From Phenylobacterium sp. (GTDB lineage: Bacteria > Pseudomonadota > Alphaproteobacteria > Caulobacterales > Caulobacteraceae): a stretch of DNA of 64,000 nucleotides. Below, piece after piece: positions 7,301 through 15,849 of this stretch. The notes under the pieces were generated by a model, which did no database searches, was not told the origin of the DNA, and saw only the letters and a list, made by a program, of their open reading frames with translations. The position numbers and the translations under genes are program-made. The stretch lies in assembly GCF_019636135.1 (NCBI RefSeq), contig NZ_JAHBYD010000016.1, positions 1 through 64,000 on the forward strand, read 5' to 3'. Every line of letters begins with the position of its first letter. Position 1 is the first letter of the stretch.

Positions 7301-9079
7301 ATGCGCCGCCGCACGTTCCTCGCCGCCCTCCCTGCCGCAGGGGCCGCCGCGGCGGCCGCCACGCCCGCCCTCGCCACCTCGCGCGCCGAGAACCCCAACC
7401 GCGACCGGCCCGACGTCCGCATCGGCGACCGCGTGGACGGCGCCACCTTCGCCGGCCGCTCCGCCGTCTGGGGCGTCCACGGGGCCGCGGCCACCGCGCA
7501 TCCGCTGGCCACCCTTGCGGCCATCGAGATCCTGAAGGCCGGCGGCTCGGCGGTGGACGCCGCCATCGCGGCCAACGCCATCCTGGGCTTCGGCGAGCCC
7601 ATCGCCTGCGGCATCGGCGGCGACTGCTTCGTCATGCTGTGGGACCCGAAGCAGAAGAAGGTCGTGGGCCTGAACGGCTCGGGCCGCAGCCCGAAGGGGC
7701 TCAGCCTCGAGACCGTCCGCAAGCGCGCCAAGCCGAACGGAACGCTGCCGTCCTACGGCGCGATCACCGTCAGCGTGCCCGGCGCCGTCGACGCCTGGTG
7801 GGCGCTGCACCAGCGCTACGGCAAGCTGCCCTGGAAGGCGCTGTTCGAGCCGGCCATCCGCCACGCCACCGAAGGCGCGCCGGTGATCCAGAACACCGCC
7901 TTCTACGTGGAGGCCTCGAACCGCAACTTCACCAAGCCCGACGCCGGCATCGAGGAGGTCGACAACTTCAGGAAGCTCTGGGCGCCCGACGGCAGGACGC
8001 CCCGCGAGGGCGAGATCTTCAGGAACCCCGACCTCGCCAACACCTACCGCCTGATCGCCGAGGGCGGCGGCCGCGCCTTCTACGAGGGCGAGATCGCCGA
8101 GCGCATCGAGCGCTATTTCAAGCGCATCGGCGGCTGGATGACCCGCGAGGACCTGGCCGCCCATCACAGCGAATGGGTCGAGCCGCGCTCGATCGACTAC
8201 CGCGGGACGGACGTCTGGGCGCTGCCGCCCAACAGCCAGGGCCTGGTCACGCTGCAGATGCTGCATATCCTGGCCCAGTTCGACGTCGGGGGCATGGGCT
8301 TCCAGTCGGCCGCCGCCATCCACCACGGGGTGGAGGCCAAGCGGCTGGCGTTCGAGGACCGCGCGCGCTTCTACGCCGACCCGGCCTTCTACGAGCAGCC
8401 GGTCGACTGGCTGCTGTCGAAGGACTACGCCCGGGAGCGGGCGAAGCTGATCCGGCCGAACCGCATCGCGCCGATGGTCTATCCGGGCAAGGCGCCCAGC
8501 CACGGCGACACCACCTACTTCACCACCGCCGACGCCGACGGGATGATGGTCTCGATCATCCAGTCCAACTACCGCGGCATGGGCTCGGGCCTGATCCCCG
8601 ACGGCCTGGGCTTCATGTTCCAGGATCGCGGCGAACTCTTCGCCCTGACCGACGGCCACCCCAACATCTACGCGCCGGGCAAGCGGCCCTTCCAGACCAT
8701 CATCCCCGGCTTCGCGACCCGGGACGGCCAGCCGCTGCTGAGCTTCGGCGTCATGGGCGGCGACATGCAGCCCCAGGGCCAGAGCCAGGTCGTCATGAAC
8801 CTCGTGGACTTCGGCCTGGGCCTGCAGGAGGCCGGCGACTCGCCCCGGTGGCACCACGACGGCGGCATGGAGCCCACCGGCCAGGACCTGGGCCAGCCCG
8901 GCGTGCTCAACCTGGAAAGCGGCGTGCCGGAGAAGACCAAGGCCGGGCTCGCGAAGATCGGCTGGACCTTCAAGCCCGCCCCCGGCGGCTACGGCGGCTA
9001 CCAGGCCATCCAGCGCTGGCCCGGCCGCTACGCCGCCGCCACCGAAATGCGCAAGGACGGGGTGGCGCTGGCGTACTGA
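7301..9079 (+). CDS. Gamma-glutamyltransferase family protein, exported
   Basis: A protein of 592 residues of the Ntn-hydrolase gamma-glutamyltransferase family. The N-terminus MRRRTFLAALPAAGAAAAAA is a Tat-like signal, so it acts in the periplasm. The autoprocessing and nucleophile region reads HGDTTYFTTADADG, with the likely catalytic Thr at about residue 404; canonical enzymes have TTHYS here. The large-subunit motif SAVDAAIAANAILGFGEP and the glycine-rich GIGGDCF are present. The family cleaves or transfers gamma-glutamyl groups from glutathione, but relatives act as cephalosporin acylases, so the substrate is uncertain. Confidence 0.88.
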   Translation: MRRRTFLAALPAAGAAAAAATPALATSRAENPNRDRPDVRIGDRVDGATFAGRSAVWGVHGAAATAHPLATLAAIEILKAGGSAVDAAIAANAILGFGEPIACGIGGDCFVMLWDPKQKKVVGLNGSGRSPKGLSLETVRKRAKPNGTLPSYGAITVSVPGAVDAWWALHQRYGKLPWKALFEPAIRHATEGAPVIQNTAFYVEASNRNFTKPDAGIEEVDNFRKLWAPDGRTPREGEIFRNPDLANTYRLIAEGGGRAFYEGEIAERIERYFKRIGGWMTREDLAAHHSEWVEPRSIDYRGTDVWALPPNSQGLVTLQMLHILAQFDVGGMGFQSAAAIHHGVEAKRLAFEDRARFYADPAFYEQPVDWLLSKDYARERAKLIRPNRIAPMVYPGKAPSHGDTTYFTTADADGMMVSIIQSNYRGMGSGLIPDGLGFMFQDRGELFALTDGHPNIYAPGKRPFQTIIPGFATRDGQPLLSFGVMGGDMQPQGQSQVVMNLVDFGLGLQEAGDSPRWHHDGGMEPTGQDLGQPGVLNLESGVPEKTKAGLAKIGWTFKPAPGGYGGYQAIQRWPGRYAAATEMRKDGVALAY

Positions 9080-9171
9080 ATGGCGGCTCAGGCGTCACGC
9101 TTCGCCAAACGGATCAAGTCGCGGGCCGCCGACCAGGCGTCCTGACCTGTGCGCAACCCTGGAATGGAGCC

Positions 9172-9468
9172 ATGAGCGACAAGACGAACTTCAACCGGAT
9201 TGTTGAGGGCCTGGCCGAGGTCGAAGCGATCGTCGGCGGGCGGGCCGAGCCGGCGCGCGTGTTTCCGCCGGCGGACGTGGACGTGAAGGCGATCCGCGTG
9301 CGGACCGGTCTCAGCCAGAGCGCCTTCGCCGCGCGTTTCGGCTTCACCGTCTCGGCAGTGCGGGACTGGGAGCAGCGTCGGCGCAGGCCCGAAGCCGCGG
9401 CGCGCGTGCTGCTCAAGGTGATCGACTACGACCACGAAACCGTCGAGCGCGCGCTGGCCGTGGCCTGA
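9172..9468 (+). CDS. HTH-domain antitoxin-like regulator (HigA/XRE type), orphan
   Basis: A protein of 98 residues. A helix-turn-helix (IRVRTGLSQSAFAARFGFTVSAVRDWEQ) follows a 50-residue N-terminal region, as in antitoxins paired with RelE/HigB-type toxins. ATG 9172 follows a weak GGAATGGAG site. Such genes usually follow a toxin gene of about 100 codons; here only 92 bases separate it from the transferase stop. They hold one 21-codon frame (9080-9145) without recognisable similarity. It is therefore an orphan antitoxin or a stand-alone regulator. Confidence 0.75.
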   Translation: MSDKTNFNRIVEGLAEVEAIVGGRAEPARVFPPADVDVKAIRVRTGLSQSAFAARFGFTVSAVRDWEQRRRRPEAAARVLLKVIDYDHETVERALAVA

Positions 9469-9562
9469 ATTCGGACGCCGCGCGCGAGACGTGCGTCGCA
9501 CCATGCGTTCTTATATGATCTTTATACTTGCCCATGGCTAAGCCAAGCGGCGTTCTCCGCTC

Positions 9563-10090
9563 ATGATCACCCTCCGACATCTGCTCCTCGCCGCCGCGGC
9601 CCTCTCGGTCACCGCCTGCGCCACCAAAACCAAGACGCCTCCGGGCTCGTCGCTGGCCGAAGCGCCCGCGGCCGGCGGCCTCGAAACGCCCACGCCGCCC
9701 AGCGGCGGCCTGGACTCCGGTCCGCTGGCCGCCTCCGGCCAGGCCGCGTTCGCCGCCGAGGCGGGCGACCGCGTCTTCTTCGCCTTCGACAGCTACGGCC
9801 TCGAAGGCGCGGCGCGCGACACGCTGCAGCGGCAGGCCGCCTGGCTGGCCCGCTATGACGGCCCCGTGCTGGTCGCCGGCTCGACCGACGAACGCGGCAC
9901 GCGCGAGTACAACCTCGCCCTCGGCGCCCGCCGCGCCGCCGCCGCCCGCGACTACCTCGCCGCCCAGGGCGTCCCGGCCAGCCGCATCGAAACCGTCTCC
10001 TACGGCAAGGAACAGCCGCTGGACCCGGCCTCGAACGAGGAAGCCTGGGCGCAGAACCGCAACGCCCACACGATCCTGAAGGGCCGCTGA
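9563..10090 (+). CDS. OmpA/Pal family lipoprotein
   Basis: A protein of 175 residues. The signal peptide ends in the lipobox LSVTAC, so the mature protein is acylated at Cys and probably sits in the outer membrane. The C-terminal half is an OmpA-like peptidoglycan-binding domain with the Pal signature GSTDERGTREYNLALGARRA and the upstream FFAFDSYGL. Pal normally lies beside tolB; no tol genes are here, so this is either a second Pal-like protein or a relocated pal. The 90 bases upstream include an AT-rich stretch (TTATATGATCTTTATACTT) that may contain the promoter. Confidence 0.85.
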   Translation: MITLRHLLLAAAALSVTACATKTKTPPGSSLAEAPAAGGLETPTPPSGGLDSGPLAASGQAAFAAEAGDRVFFAFDSYGLEGAARDTLQRQAAWLARYDGPVLVAGSTDERGTREYNLALGARRAAAARDYLAAQGVPASRIETVSYGKEQPLDPASNEEAWAQNRNAHTILKGR

Positions 10091-10132
10091 GGCCCGCTTC
10101 ACGCGGCGTGCGGCCGGCGCCATGCTGGCCGC

Positions 10133-10516
10133 ATGACCCGTGACGAGATGCGCGAGATCGCGCTCAGCTTCCCCGGCGCCGAGGAGGGCGTGAGCTACGG
10201 CCGCCCCGCCTTCAAGGTGAACGGCAAGTTCTTCACGCGCCTGCGCGCCGAGGACGACAGCGTCGTCCTGGTCGACGTGCCCTTCGACGAGCGCGAGATG
10301 CTGATGGAGGCGGAACCGCAGACGTTCCACTTCACCGCCCACTACAAGGACTATCCCAGCGTGCTCGCCCGCCTCGAGCCCCTGCACGCCGGCTCGTTCC
10401 GCGCGTTCCTGGAACGCCGCTTCCGCAGAATCGCGAAGAAGAGCGTCGTGAAGGCCTGGGAGGCCACCCAACCCACGTCATCCCCCGGCTCGTCCGGGGG
10501 ACCCATTGGGCTGTGA
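10133..10516 (+). CDS. MmcQ/YjbR family protein with repeat-derived C-terminus
   Basis: A protein of 127 residues, second member of this family in the window. Conserved blocks are EIALSFPGAEEGVSYGRPAF and VPFDEREMLMEAEPQTFHFT. The last 13 or so residues (SSPGSSGGPIGL region) and the TGA are encoded by the left arm of the family B repeat at 10476, so the natural end was lost or extended. The family function is not established. Confidence 0.82.
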   Translation: MTRDEMREIALSFPGAEEGVSYGRPAFKVNGKFFTRLRAEDDSVVLVDVPFDEREMLMEAEPQTFHFTAHYKDYPSVLARLEPLHAGSFRAFLERRFRRIAKKSVVKAWEATQPTSSPGSSGGPIGL

Positions 10517-10602
10517 GGCCGAGAGCGACACGCAGCGTCGACGCCGCCGATCATTCCCGACTCACAGCCCAGTGGGTGGCCCGGACAAGCCGGGCCATGA
10601 CG
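10476..10602. repeat. Family B palindromic repeat, copy 1
   Basis: The left arm CGTCATCCCCCGGCTCGTCCGG...CCCATTGGGCTGTGA and the right arm CTCACAGCCCAGTGGGTGGCCCGGACAAGCCGGGCCATGACG are inverted around a spacer of about 50 bases. It overlaps the 3' end of the YjbR gene. Full copies at 22300, 62039 and 63416; variants at 33475 and 60663; reduced copies at 13160 and 56800. Confidence 0.9.
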
Positions 10603-10603
10603 T

Positions 10604-10722
10604 TCAGGGTTTCGGCCACGCCCCCGGGAGCTTCGCGGCCAGCCAGCGGGCAAGGCGGGCGTTGACCTCGCGCGGTTTCTCGTGGCGCGCGGTCCGGGCG
10701 GCGCCTTCGGTGACGGGCTGGC
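10604..10722 (-). pseudogene. Possible C-terminal relic of an alpha/beta hydrolase
   Basis: On the minus strand between the antitoxin-like gene and the family B repeat, one frame reads ARHEKPREVNARLARWLA and stops at 10604-10606. The pattern HExPxEVNxxLxxWL is the usual last helix of alpha/beta-fold hydrolases, after the catalytic histidine. No start or body of such a gene is visible. The match is short, so it may be chance. Confidence 0.3.
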
Positions 10723-10947
10723 TCAGAATTCGTCCTCGATGGCGGCGCGGAAGTTCTCGAACACCTCGCGCATCTTCTGGTCGGGTTCGATGTCGGGCTC
10801 GGTCTCCTCGGGCTCGGGGGGCGCGTTCGCCGTGAGCCGGCCCACCACCGCCCCGTGCCGCACCAGCAGGATCTCCTCGCCGGCCGGGAGGTCGGTGAGC
10901 AGCGCCGCGATGCGCGGCGGCAGGTCGTCGAGGTCGAGGCGGGCCAT
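10723..10947 (-). CDS. Small antitoxin-like protein (Phd/YefM-type N-terminus)
   Basis: A protein of 74 residues with an AAGGAG ribosome-binding site five bases before its ATG. The segment LPAGEEILLVRHGAVVGRLTA resembles the beta-strand core of Phd/YefM antitoxins (GExxLVxxxGxPVARL), and the acidic C-terminus (EPEETEPDIEPD ... AIEDEF) is like a toxin-wrapping tail. No toxin gene is next to it, only the possible hydrolase relic. Family assignment is tentative. Confidence 0.6.
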   Translation of the reverse strand: MARLDLDDLPPRIAALLTDLPAGEEILLVRHGAVVGRLTANAPPEPEETEPDIEPDQKMREVFENFRAAIEDEF

Positions 10948-11004
10948 CCAAGCTCCTTGGGCGCTATCCTAGACCCGCTTCCACGGCGCGGGTAAACCGC
11001 GCGC

Positions 11005-12531
11005 ATGGCTTACCGATCGCTGCGCGAGTTCCTCGGCAAACTGGAGGCGGCCGGCGAACTGGTCCGCGTGACCGAGCCGGTCTCGTCCGTGCTGGAGATG
11101 ACCGAGATCCAGCGCCGGCTGCTTAGCGTCGGCGGCCCCGCCGTGCTGTTCGAGAACGTCATCCGCGCCGACGGCGAGCGCGCCCCGATGCCGTGCCTCG
11201 TGAACCTGTTCGGCACGGTGAAGCGCGTGGCCATGGGCGTGACGCTGGAAGGCAAGGCACGCACCACCGCGGGCGAGTTGCGCGAGGTGGGCGAACTGCT
11301 GGCGTTCCTGCGCCAGCCCGAGCCGCCGCGCGGCCTCAAGGACGCCATGGACATGCTGCCGCTGGCCCGCACCGTCATGGGCATGCGGCCCAACGTGCGC
11401 AAGACCGCGCCGGTGCAGGAGGTGGTCTGGACGGGCGACCGGATCGACCTCGCCAAGCTGCCGATCCAGACCTGCTGGCCGGGCGAGCCCGCGCCGCTGA
11501 TCACCTGGCCGCTGGTGGTGACCAAGGGGCCGTCCGACGCCCGGGAGGACGACTACAACCTCGGCATCTACCGCATGCAGGTGATCGGGAAGGACCGCAC
11601 CATCATGCGCTGGCTGGCCCACCGCGGCGGCGCCCAGCACCACCGGCGCTGGAAGGCCGAAGGCAAGCGCGAGCCCCTGCCCGCCTGCGCCGTCATCGGC
11701 GCCGATCCCGGCACGATCCTGGCCGCCGTGACGCCCGTGCCCGACACGCTGTCGGAATACCAGTTCGCGGGCCTGCTGCGCGGCGCCAAGCTGGACCTCG
11801 TGCCGGCCAAGACCGTGCCGCTGCTGGTCCCGGCCCACGCCGAGATCGTGCTGGAGGGCCTGGTCCACCTCGACGAGTACGCCGACGAGGGCCCCTACGG
11901 CGACCACACCGGCTACTACAATTCCGTCGAGCGCTTCCCGGTGTTCGAGGTGACCGCGGTCACGATGCGCAAGGACCCGATCTACCTCACCACCTTCACC
12001 GGCCGCCCGCCGGACGAGCCCAGCGTGCTGGGCGAGGCGCTGAACGAGGTCTTCATCCCGCTCCTGCAGCAGCAGTTCCCCGAGATCGTCGACTTCTGGC
12101 TGCCGCCCGAGGGCTGCAGCTACCGCATCGCCGTGGTGTCGATGAAGAAGGCCTACGCCGGCCACGCCAAGCGCGTGATGATGGGCGTCTGGAGCTACCT
12201 TCGCCAGTTCATGTACACCAAGTGGGTGATCGTCGTGGACGACGACATCGACGCCCGCGACTGGAAGGACGTCATGTGGGCCATCTCCACCCGCATGGAC
12301 CCCGCCCGCGACATCACCCTCGTCGAGAACACCCCCATCGACTACCTCGACTTCGCCTCGCCCGAGAGCGGCCTGGGCTCGAAGATCGGCCTCGACGCCA
12401 CCGACAAGTGGCCGCCCGAGACCCACCGCGCGTGGGGCGAGAAGCTGGGCATGGACGCCGGCACCGTGGAGCGGGTCACGCAGATGTGGGCGAAGCTGGG
12501 CCTGCCGGGGGACGGCCGGCCCGTGGACTGA
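11005..12531 (+). CDS. ubiD: UbiD family decarboxylase
   Basis: A protein of 508 residues, the usual UbiD length. Blocks include [39 protein letters not shown] and [21 protein letters not shown], which carry the residues that bind prenylated FMN and the conserved Glu of the active site. UbiD removes the carboxyl group of 4-hydroxy-3-polyprenylbenzoate in ubiquinone synthesis using the cofactor made by UbiX; ubiX is not in the window. Single genes like this in alphaproteobacteria are usually the ubiquinone enzyme, but other aromatic substrates are possible. Confidence 0.9.
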   Translation: MAYRSLREFLGKLEAAGELVRVTEPVSSVLEMTEIQRRLLSVGGPAVLFENVIRADGERAPMPCLVNLFGTVKRVAMGVTLEGKARTTAGELREVGELLAFLRQPEPPRGLKDAMDMLPLARTVMGMRPNVRKTAPVQEVVWTGDRIDLAKLPIQTCWPGEPAPLITWPLVVTKGPSDAREDDYNLGIYRMQVIGKDRTIMRWLAHRGGAQHHRRWKAEGKREPLPACAVIGADPGTILAAVTPVPDTLSEYQFAGLLRGAKLDLVPAKTVPLLVPAHAEIVLEGLVHLDEYADEGPYGDHTGYYNSVERFPVFEVTAVTMRKDPIYLTTFTGRPPDEPSVLGEALNEVFIPLLQQQFPEIVDFWLPPEGCSYRIAVVSMKKAYAGHAKRVMMGVWSYLRQFMYTKWVIVVDDDIDARDWKDVMWAISTRMDPARDITLVENTPIDYLDFASPESGLGSKIGLDATDKWPPETHRAWGEKLGMDAGTVERVTQMWAKLGLPGDGRPVD

Positions 12532-12560
12532 GGTTCCGGGGCCTGAGATAAGGTCGGCCG

Positions 12561-12962
12561 ATGGACCCCCTGGCCTCCGCCCACGCCGCCGCCCTCTGGG
12601 TCGGTCTCCATCTCATCCTCCTGCTGGTGCTCTCGGTGCTGGTGACGCGCCAGCGGCGCAGGCACCGCGTCGAGATCGGCGACGGCGGCGTCCCCGCGCT
12701 GAACCAGGCCATCCGCGCCTTCGGCAACGCCACCGAGTACGTCCCCGCGGCCCTGGTCGGCTTCGGCGTCCTGGCGCTGGTGGCCGCCCCGCCGCTGCTG
12801 ATCCACCCGATCGGGCTGGTGCTGTTCGCGGGCCGGGTGCTGCACGCCATCGGCCTCACGCGCTCCACCGCCGCCACCTGGCCCCGCGCCGCCGGCGTGC
12901 TCGCCACCTGGGTCAGCTACGTCGCCATCGCCGCGGCCCTGATCTTCTACGCGATCCCGTAG
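12561..12962 (+). CDS. MAPEG family membrane protein
   Basis: A protein of 133 residues with four hydrophobic segments (ALWVGLHLILLLVLSVLV, YVPAALVGFGVLALVA, LLIHPIGLVLFAGRVLHAIG, GVLATWVSYVAIAAALIFYA). The motif NATEYVP and the FAGRVLHAIG block are typical of MAPEG proteins, which include microsomal glutathione transferases. It lies in the inner membrane. It starts 29 bases after ubiD and may be co-transcribed. Confidence 0.85.
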   Translation: MDPLASAHAAALWVGLHLILLLVLSVLVTRQRRRHRVEIGDGGVPALNQAIRAFGNATEYVPAALVGFGVLALVAAPPLLIHPIGLVLFAGRVLHAIGLTRSTAATWPRAAGVLATWVSYVAIAAALIFYAIP

Positions 12963-12965
12963 GAT

Positions 12966-13141
12966 CTCCTCTCCCCCCGCGAAGCGGAGAGGGAGAGGGC
13001 GGCGCCGGCGTGGAAAGCGGCAGGCCGGCGCCTCGACCGACAACGCCCGCGAGCGCCTTCCCGCTGAAGCGCCCAGCGCGCTTAGAGGCCGAGCCGCCCT
13101 CTCCCTGCCCTCTCCCTCTCCGCTGCGCGGGGGGAGAGGAG
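12966..13141. repeat. Family A palindromic repeat, copy 2
   Basis: The left arm CTCCTCTCCCCCCGCGAAGCGGAGAGGGAGAGGGCGGCGCC and an inverted right arm ending CGCTGCGCGGGGGGAGAGGA bracket a variable centre. It begins a few bases after the MAPEG stop codon. Confidence 0.85.
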
Positions 13142-13159
13142 ACGACTCCTTCCCACACT

Positions 13160-13192
13160 CGTCATCCCCCGGGCTTGTCCGGGCCATGACGT
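13160..13192. repeat. Reduced family B repeat
   Basis: CGTCATCCCCCGGGCTTGTCCGGGCCATGACG keeps only the outermost parts of the two family B arms fused into one short hairpin. It appears to be an internally deleted copy and sits right after a family A copy. Confidence 0.7.
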
Positions 13193-13246
13193 TCGAAGAG
13201 GGTGCTGGGGGTTGTTACCTCCCCAGGTTCCGGCCATATCCCCGCG

Positions 13247-14578
13247 ATGGACGAGACCCTGCTGAACGACGTCGTGGCCGCGGCCCTCAGGGCCGGCGCC
13301 GACGCCGCCGAAGCCGTGGGCGCCGAGCGCCGCAGCCTGTCGATCACCGTGCGCCAGGGCGACCTGGAAGAGGTCGAGCGCGAGGAATCGCGCGACCTGG
13401 GCCTGCGCGTCTTCGTCGGCCAGCGCCAGGCCACGGTCTCCGGCTCCGACATCTCCGCCGAGGCCCGCGCCAGGCTTGTCGAACGCGCCGTCGCCATGGC
13501 GAGGCTCGCGCCCGAGGATCCCTACGCCGGCCTCGCCGACCCCGAGCGCCTCGCCCGCGGCCCGCGGCCCGACCTCGACCTCTGCGACCCCGCCGAGCCC
13601 TCGGCCGAGGCGCTGGAGGACCGCGCCCGCATCGCCGAGGCCGCCGCCCGCGCCGTGCCCAAGGTCACCAACTCCGACGGCGCCTCGGGCTCGTGGTCGT
13701 CGTCGCGCTGGACCATGGTGACCAGCGCGGGCTTCACCGGCGTCCACCGCGCCACCGGCTTCTCGATCGGCGCCTCGGCCATCGCGGGCGACGACGACGG
13801 CATGGAGACCGACTACGACGGCCGCTCGGCCCGCTGGCAGGCCGACCTGCCGACGCCGGAAAGCCTGGGCGCGTCGGCCGGCGAACGCGCCGCCCGGCGG
13901 CTGGGCGCGCGCAAGATCGCCTCGACCACCGCCCCGGTGATCTTCGACAACCGCCTCTCCGGCTCGTTGATGAGCCCGCTGATCGGCGCCATCTCCGGCC
14001 CCGCCATCGCCCGCGGCTCCTCGTTCCTGAAGGACAAGCTCCACCAGCAGATCTTCGCCAGGGGCGTCGTCATCCGCGACGACCCGCACCGCATCCGCGG
14101 CCTGGGCTCCTCGCCCTTCGACGACGAGGGCGTCGCCAACGAAGCCCGCAACCTGATCGACGACGGCGTGCTCAGCACCTGGCTGCTGAACTCCTCGTCG
14201 GCCCGCCAGCTCGGCCTCGCCACCACCGGCCACGCCTCGCGCGGGCTCGCCGGCCCGCCCGGCGTCTCGACCTCCAATCTCACCTTCCAGCCGGGCGCGA
14301 AGACCCGCGCCGAGCTGATGAAGGACGCCGGCGCAGGCCTCGTCATCACCTCGATGTTCGGCCCCTCGCTCAACGCCAACACCGGCGACTGGTCGGTGGG
14401 CTGCGCGGGCTACTGGTTCGAGGGCGGCGAGCTCGCCTATCCGGTCAGCGAGATCACGGTGGCGGGCAACCTGCTGGAGATCTTCGGCCGCGTCGTGCCG
14501 GGGTCCGACCTGGAGATCCGCGGCGCCGCGAACGCCCCGTCGCTGCTGGTCGACGCCCTCGCTATCGCGGGCCGATGA
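13247..14578 (+). CDS. pmbA: TldE/PmbA subunit of the TldD-TldE metalloprotease
   Basis: A protein of 443 residues matching the TldD/PmbA family: an N-terminal LSITVRQGDLEEVEREESRDLGLRVFVGQRQA block and a C-terminal GCAGYWFEGGELAYPVSEITVAGNLLEIF block. TldD-TldE digests unfolded or modified peptides in the cytoplasm. The motif HExxxH of TldD is absent, so this is the TldE/PmbA subunit; tldD is not in the window. I chose ATG 13247 because upstream residues would be read from repeat-like DNA. It overlaps the next gene by four bases (ATGA). Confidence 0.88.
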   Translation: MDETLLNDVVAAALRAGADAAEAVGAERRSLSITVRQGDLEEVEREESRDLGLRVFVGQRQATVSGSDISAEARARLVERAVAMARLAPEDPYAGLADPERLARGPRPDLDLCDPAEPSAEALEDRARIAEAAARAVPKVTNSDGASGSWSSSRWTMVTSAGFTGVHRATGFSIGASAIAGDDDGMETDYDGRSARWQADLPTPESLGASAGERAARRLGARKIASTTAPVIFDNRLSGSLMSPLIGAISGPAIARGSSFLKDKLHQQIFARGVVIRDDPHRIRGLGSSPFDDEGVANEARNLIDDGVLSTWLLNSSSARQLGLATTGHASRGLAGPPGVSTSNLTFQPGAKTRAELMKDAGAGLVITSMFGPSLNANTGDWSVGCAGYWFEGGELAYPVSEITVAGNLLEIFGRVVPGSDLEIRGAANAPSLLVDALAIAGR

Positions 14579-15366
14579 GCGACGACCTCGCGCTGATCCT
14601 CGACGCGGCCCGCGAGGCCGGCGAGCTGGCGCGGCGGGTCCGCCGCGCGGGCCTGGAGGTCGAGTACAAGGCCGACGACAACAGCCCGGTCACCAACGCC
14701 GACCTCGCCGCCGACAGGCTGCTGACGGAGCGCCTGCGCACCGCGCGCCCCGACTACGGCTGGCTCTCCGAGGAGACCGCCGACGACCTCGGGCGGCTGG
14801 AGCGCAAGCGGATCTTCGTGGTCGACCCCATCGACGGCACCCGCGCCTTCCTGAAGGGGAAGCCGTGGTGGTCGGTGGCCATCGCCGTCGTCGAGGACGA
14901 GCAGCCGGTCGCCGCCGTGGTGTTCGCGCCGGCGCTCGACGAGACCTACGCCGCCGCGGCCGGCGCCGGCGCCACCTGCAACGGCGCGCCCATCGCGCCC
15001 AGCGCCGCCGCGGCCGTGGACGACTGCCGCATGGCCGGCGATCCGGTCGTCTTCGCCCACTGGTCCTGGCCCACGGCGTGGCCCGCGACCATGCAGGTCG
15101 AGCAGCGCAGCTCCACCGCCTACCGCATGTGCGCCGTGGCCGCCGGCGAGTTCGACGCCGCGGTCGCGCCGGTGCGGAAATCCGACTGGGACGTGGCCGC
15201 CGGGGACCTGATCGCCCGTGAGGCCGGTTGCTTCGTCGGCGACCACACCGGGGCGGCCTTCCGCTTCAACCGGGCGCGGCCGTCACAGGCGAGCCTGATC
15301 TGCTGCACCAAGGCGCTCGCCCCATTGATCCTGGCGCGCGTCGGGCATATTGGCGCGCGCAACTGA
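14575..15366 (+). CDS. cysQ: 3'(2'),5'-bisphosphate nucleotidase / inositol monophosphatase family
   Basis: A protein of 263 residues. The metal-binding motifs of the Li-sensitive phosphatase family are present: SEETADD, DPIDGTRAF and, near the end, DWDVAAGDLIAREAG. CysQ recycles adenosine 3',5'-bisphosphate from sulfate assimilation. Inositol monophosphatase SuhB is the main alternative; the PIDGTRAFLKG form and NADLAADRLLTERL favour CysQ. Its ATG overlaps the pmbA stop by four bases, so it is translationally coupled. Confidence 0.82.
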   Translation: MSDDLALILDAAREAGELARRVRRAGLEVEYKADDNSPVTNADLAADRLLTERLRTARPDYGWLSEETADDLGRLERKRIFVVDPIDGTRAFLKGKPWWSVAIAVVEDEQPVAAVVFAPALDETYAAAAGAGATCNGAPIAPSAAAAVDDCRMAGDPVVFAHWSWPTAWPATMQVEQRSSTAYRMCAVAAGEFDAAVAPVRKSDWDVAAGDLIAREAGCFVGDHTGAAFRFNRARPSQASLICCTKALAPLILARVGHIGARN

Positions 15367-15393
15367 TTTCATCTGAAACGAACCGCACCCCTC

Positions 15394-15636
15394 ATGTCCG
15401 ACAAACAGCTCCTCCACCTCGTCATCGGCGGCGAACTGAAGTCCCTCGACGGCCCGCCCGAGTTCAGCGACCTCGCCAAGGTCGACCTGGTCGGCGCCTA
15501 CCCGACCTACCAGGAGGCCGCGAAGGCCTGGCGCGCCAAGGCCCAGCAGACGGTCGACAACGCGCTGATGCGCTACTTCATCATCCACGCCCACAAGCTG
15601 CTCGACCCCGACAGCGACGACGACCACGAGCACTAG
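15394..15636 (+). CDS. DUF4170 domain protein
   Basis: A protein of 80 residues, MSDKQLLHLVIGGEL ... VDNALMRYFIIHAHKLLDP with a His/Asp-rich tail. The whole protein matches the small alphaproteobacterial DUF4170 family, often found beside cysQ. No function is known. It starts 27 bases after cysQ, so all three genes from pmbA are likely one transcript. Confidence 0.82.
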   Translation: MSDKQLLHLVIGGELKSLDGPPEFSDLAKVDLVGAYPTYQEAAKAWRAKAQQTVDNALMRYFIIHAHKLLDPDSDDDHEH

Positions 15637-15675
15637 GCGTGCGGAGCGCCCGGCCTGGCTGAGCACGCCGGGAGG

Positions 15676-15770
15676 GCCGGTGGGCAGGGCGATCGCATGG
15701 GGATGTGGGGGGCCCGTCCGCCCGATCCATGAACCGCAGGGATCGCGGAGATGCGCAGAGAGCTCGCGGG
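15676..15770. repeat. Family F repeat, copy 2 (inverted)
   Basis: GGGCAGGGCGATCGCATGG is the inverse of the CCATATGCGATCGCCCTGCC arm near 5606. It is followed by GGCCCGTCCGCCCGAT and GAACCGCAGGGATCGCGGAGATGCGCAGAG, matching the inner arms of copy 1 at 5445. Only one side of the palindrome is clear. Confidence 0.65.
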
Positions 15771-15778
15771 TTCGACTA

Positions 15779-15840
15779 CCGCTCATCCCGGCATTCGCCG
15801 GGATGAGCGGAAATATTGAGTTCCCTCAGAGGGAATTGAG
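15779..15840. repeat. Family D palindrome, copy 2
   Basis: CCGCTCATCCCGGCATTCGCCGGGATGAGCGG is a perfect-armed hairpin. It is followed by a second short palindrome, TTCCCTCAGAGGGAA. The same two parts in the same order occur at the end of the copy at 40961. It ends 10 bases from the folC stop and may terminate folC from the other side. Confidence 0.8.
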
Positions 15841-15849
15841 ACGCCCGCG

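Noticed and set aside
5972..8857. A 961-codon minus-strand frame opposite the methyltransferase, VOC and transferase genes
   Set aside because: It spans three real genes on the other strand and has a composition typical of GC-driven open frames.
9080..9145. A 21-codon frame before the HTH antitoxin-like gene as a toxin
   Set aside because: Too short and without similarity to RelE/HigB toxins; left as intergenic.
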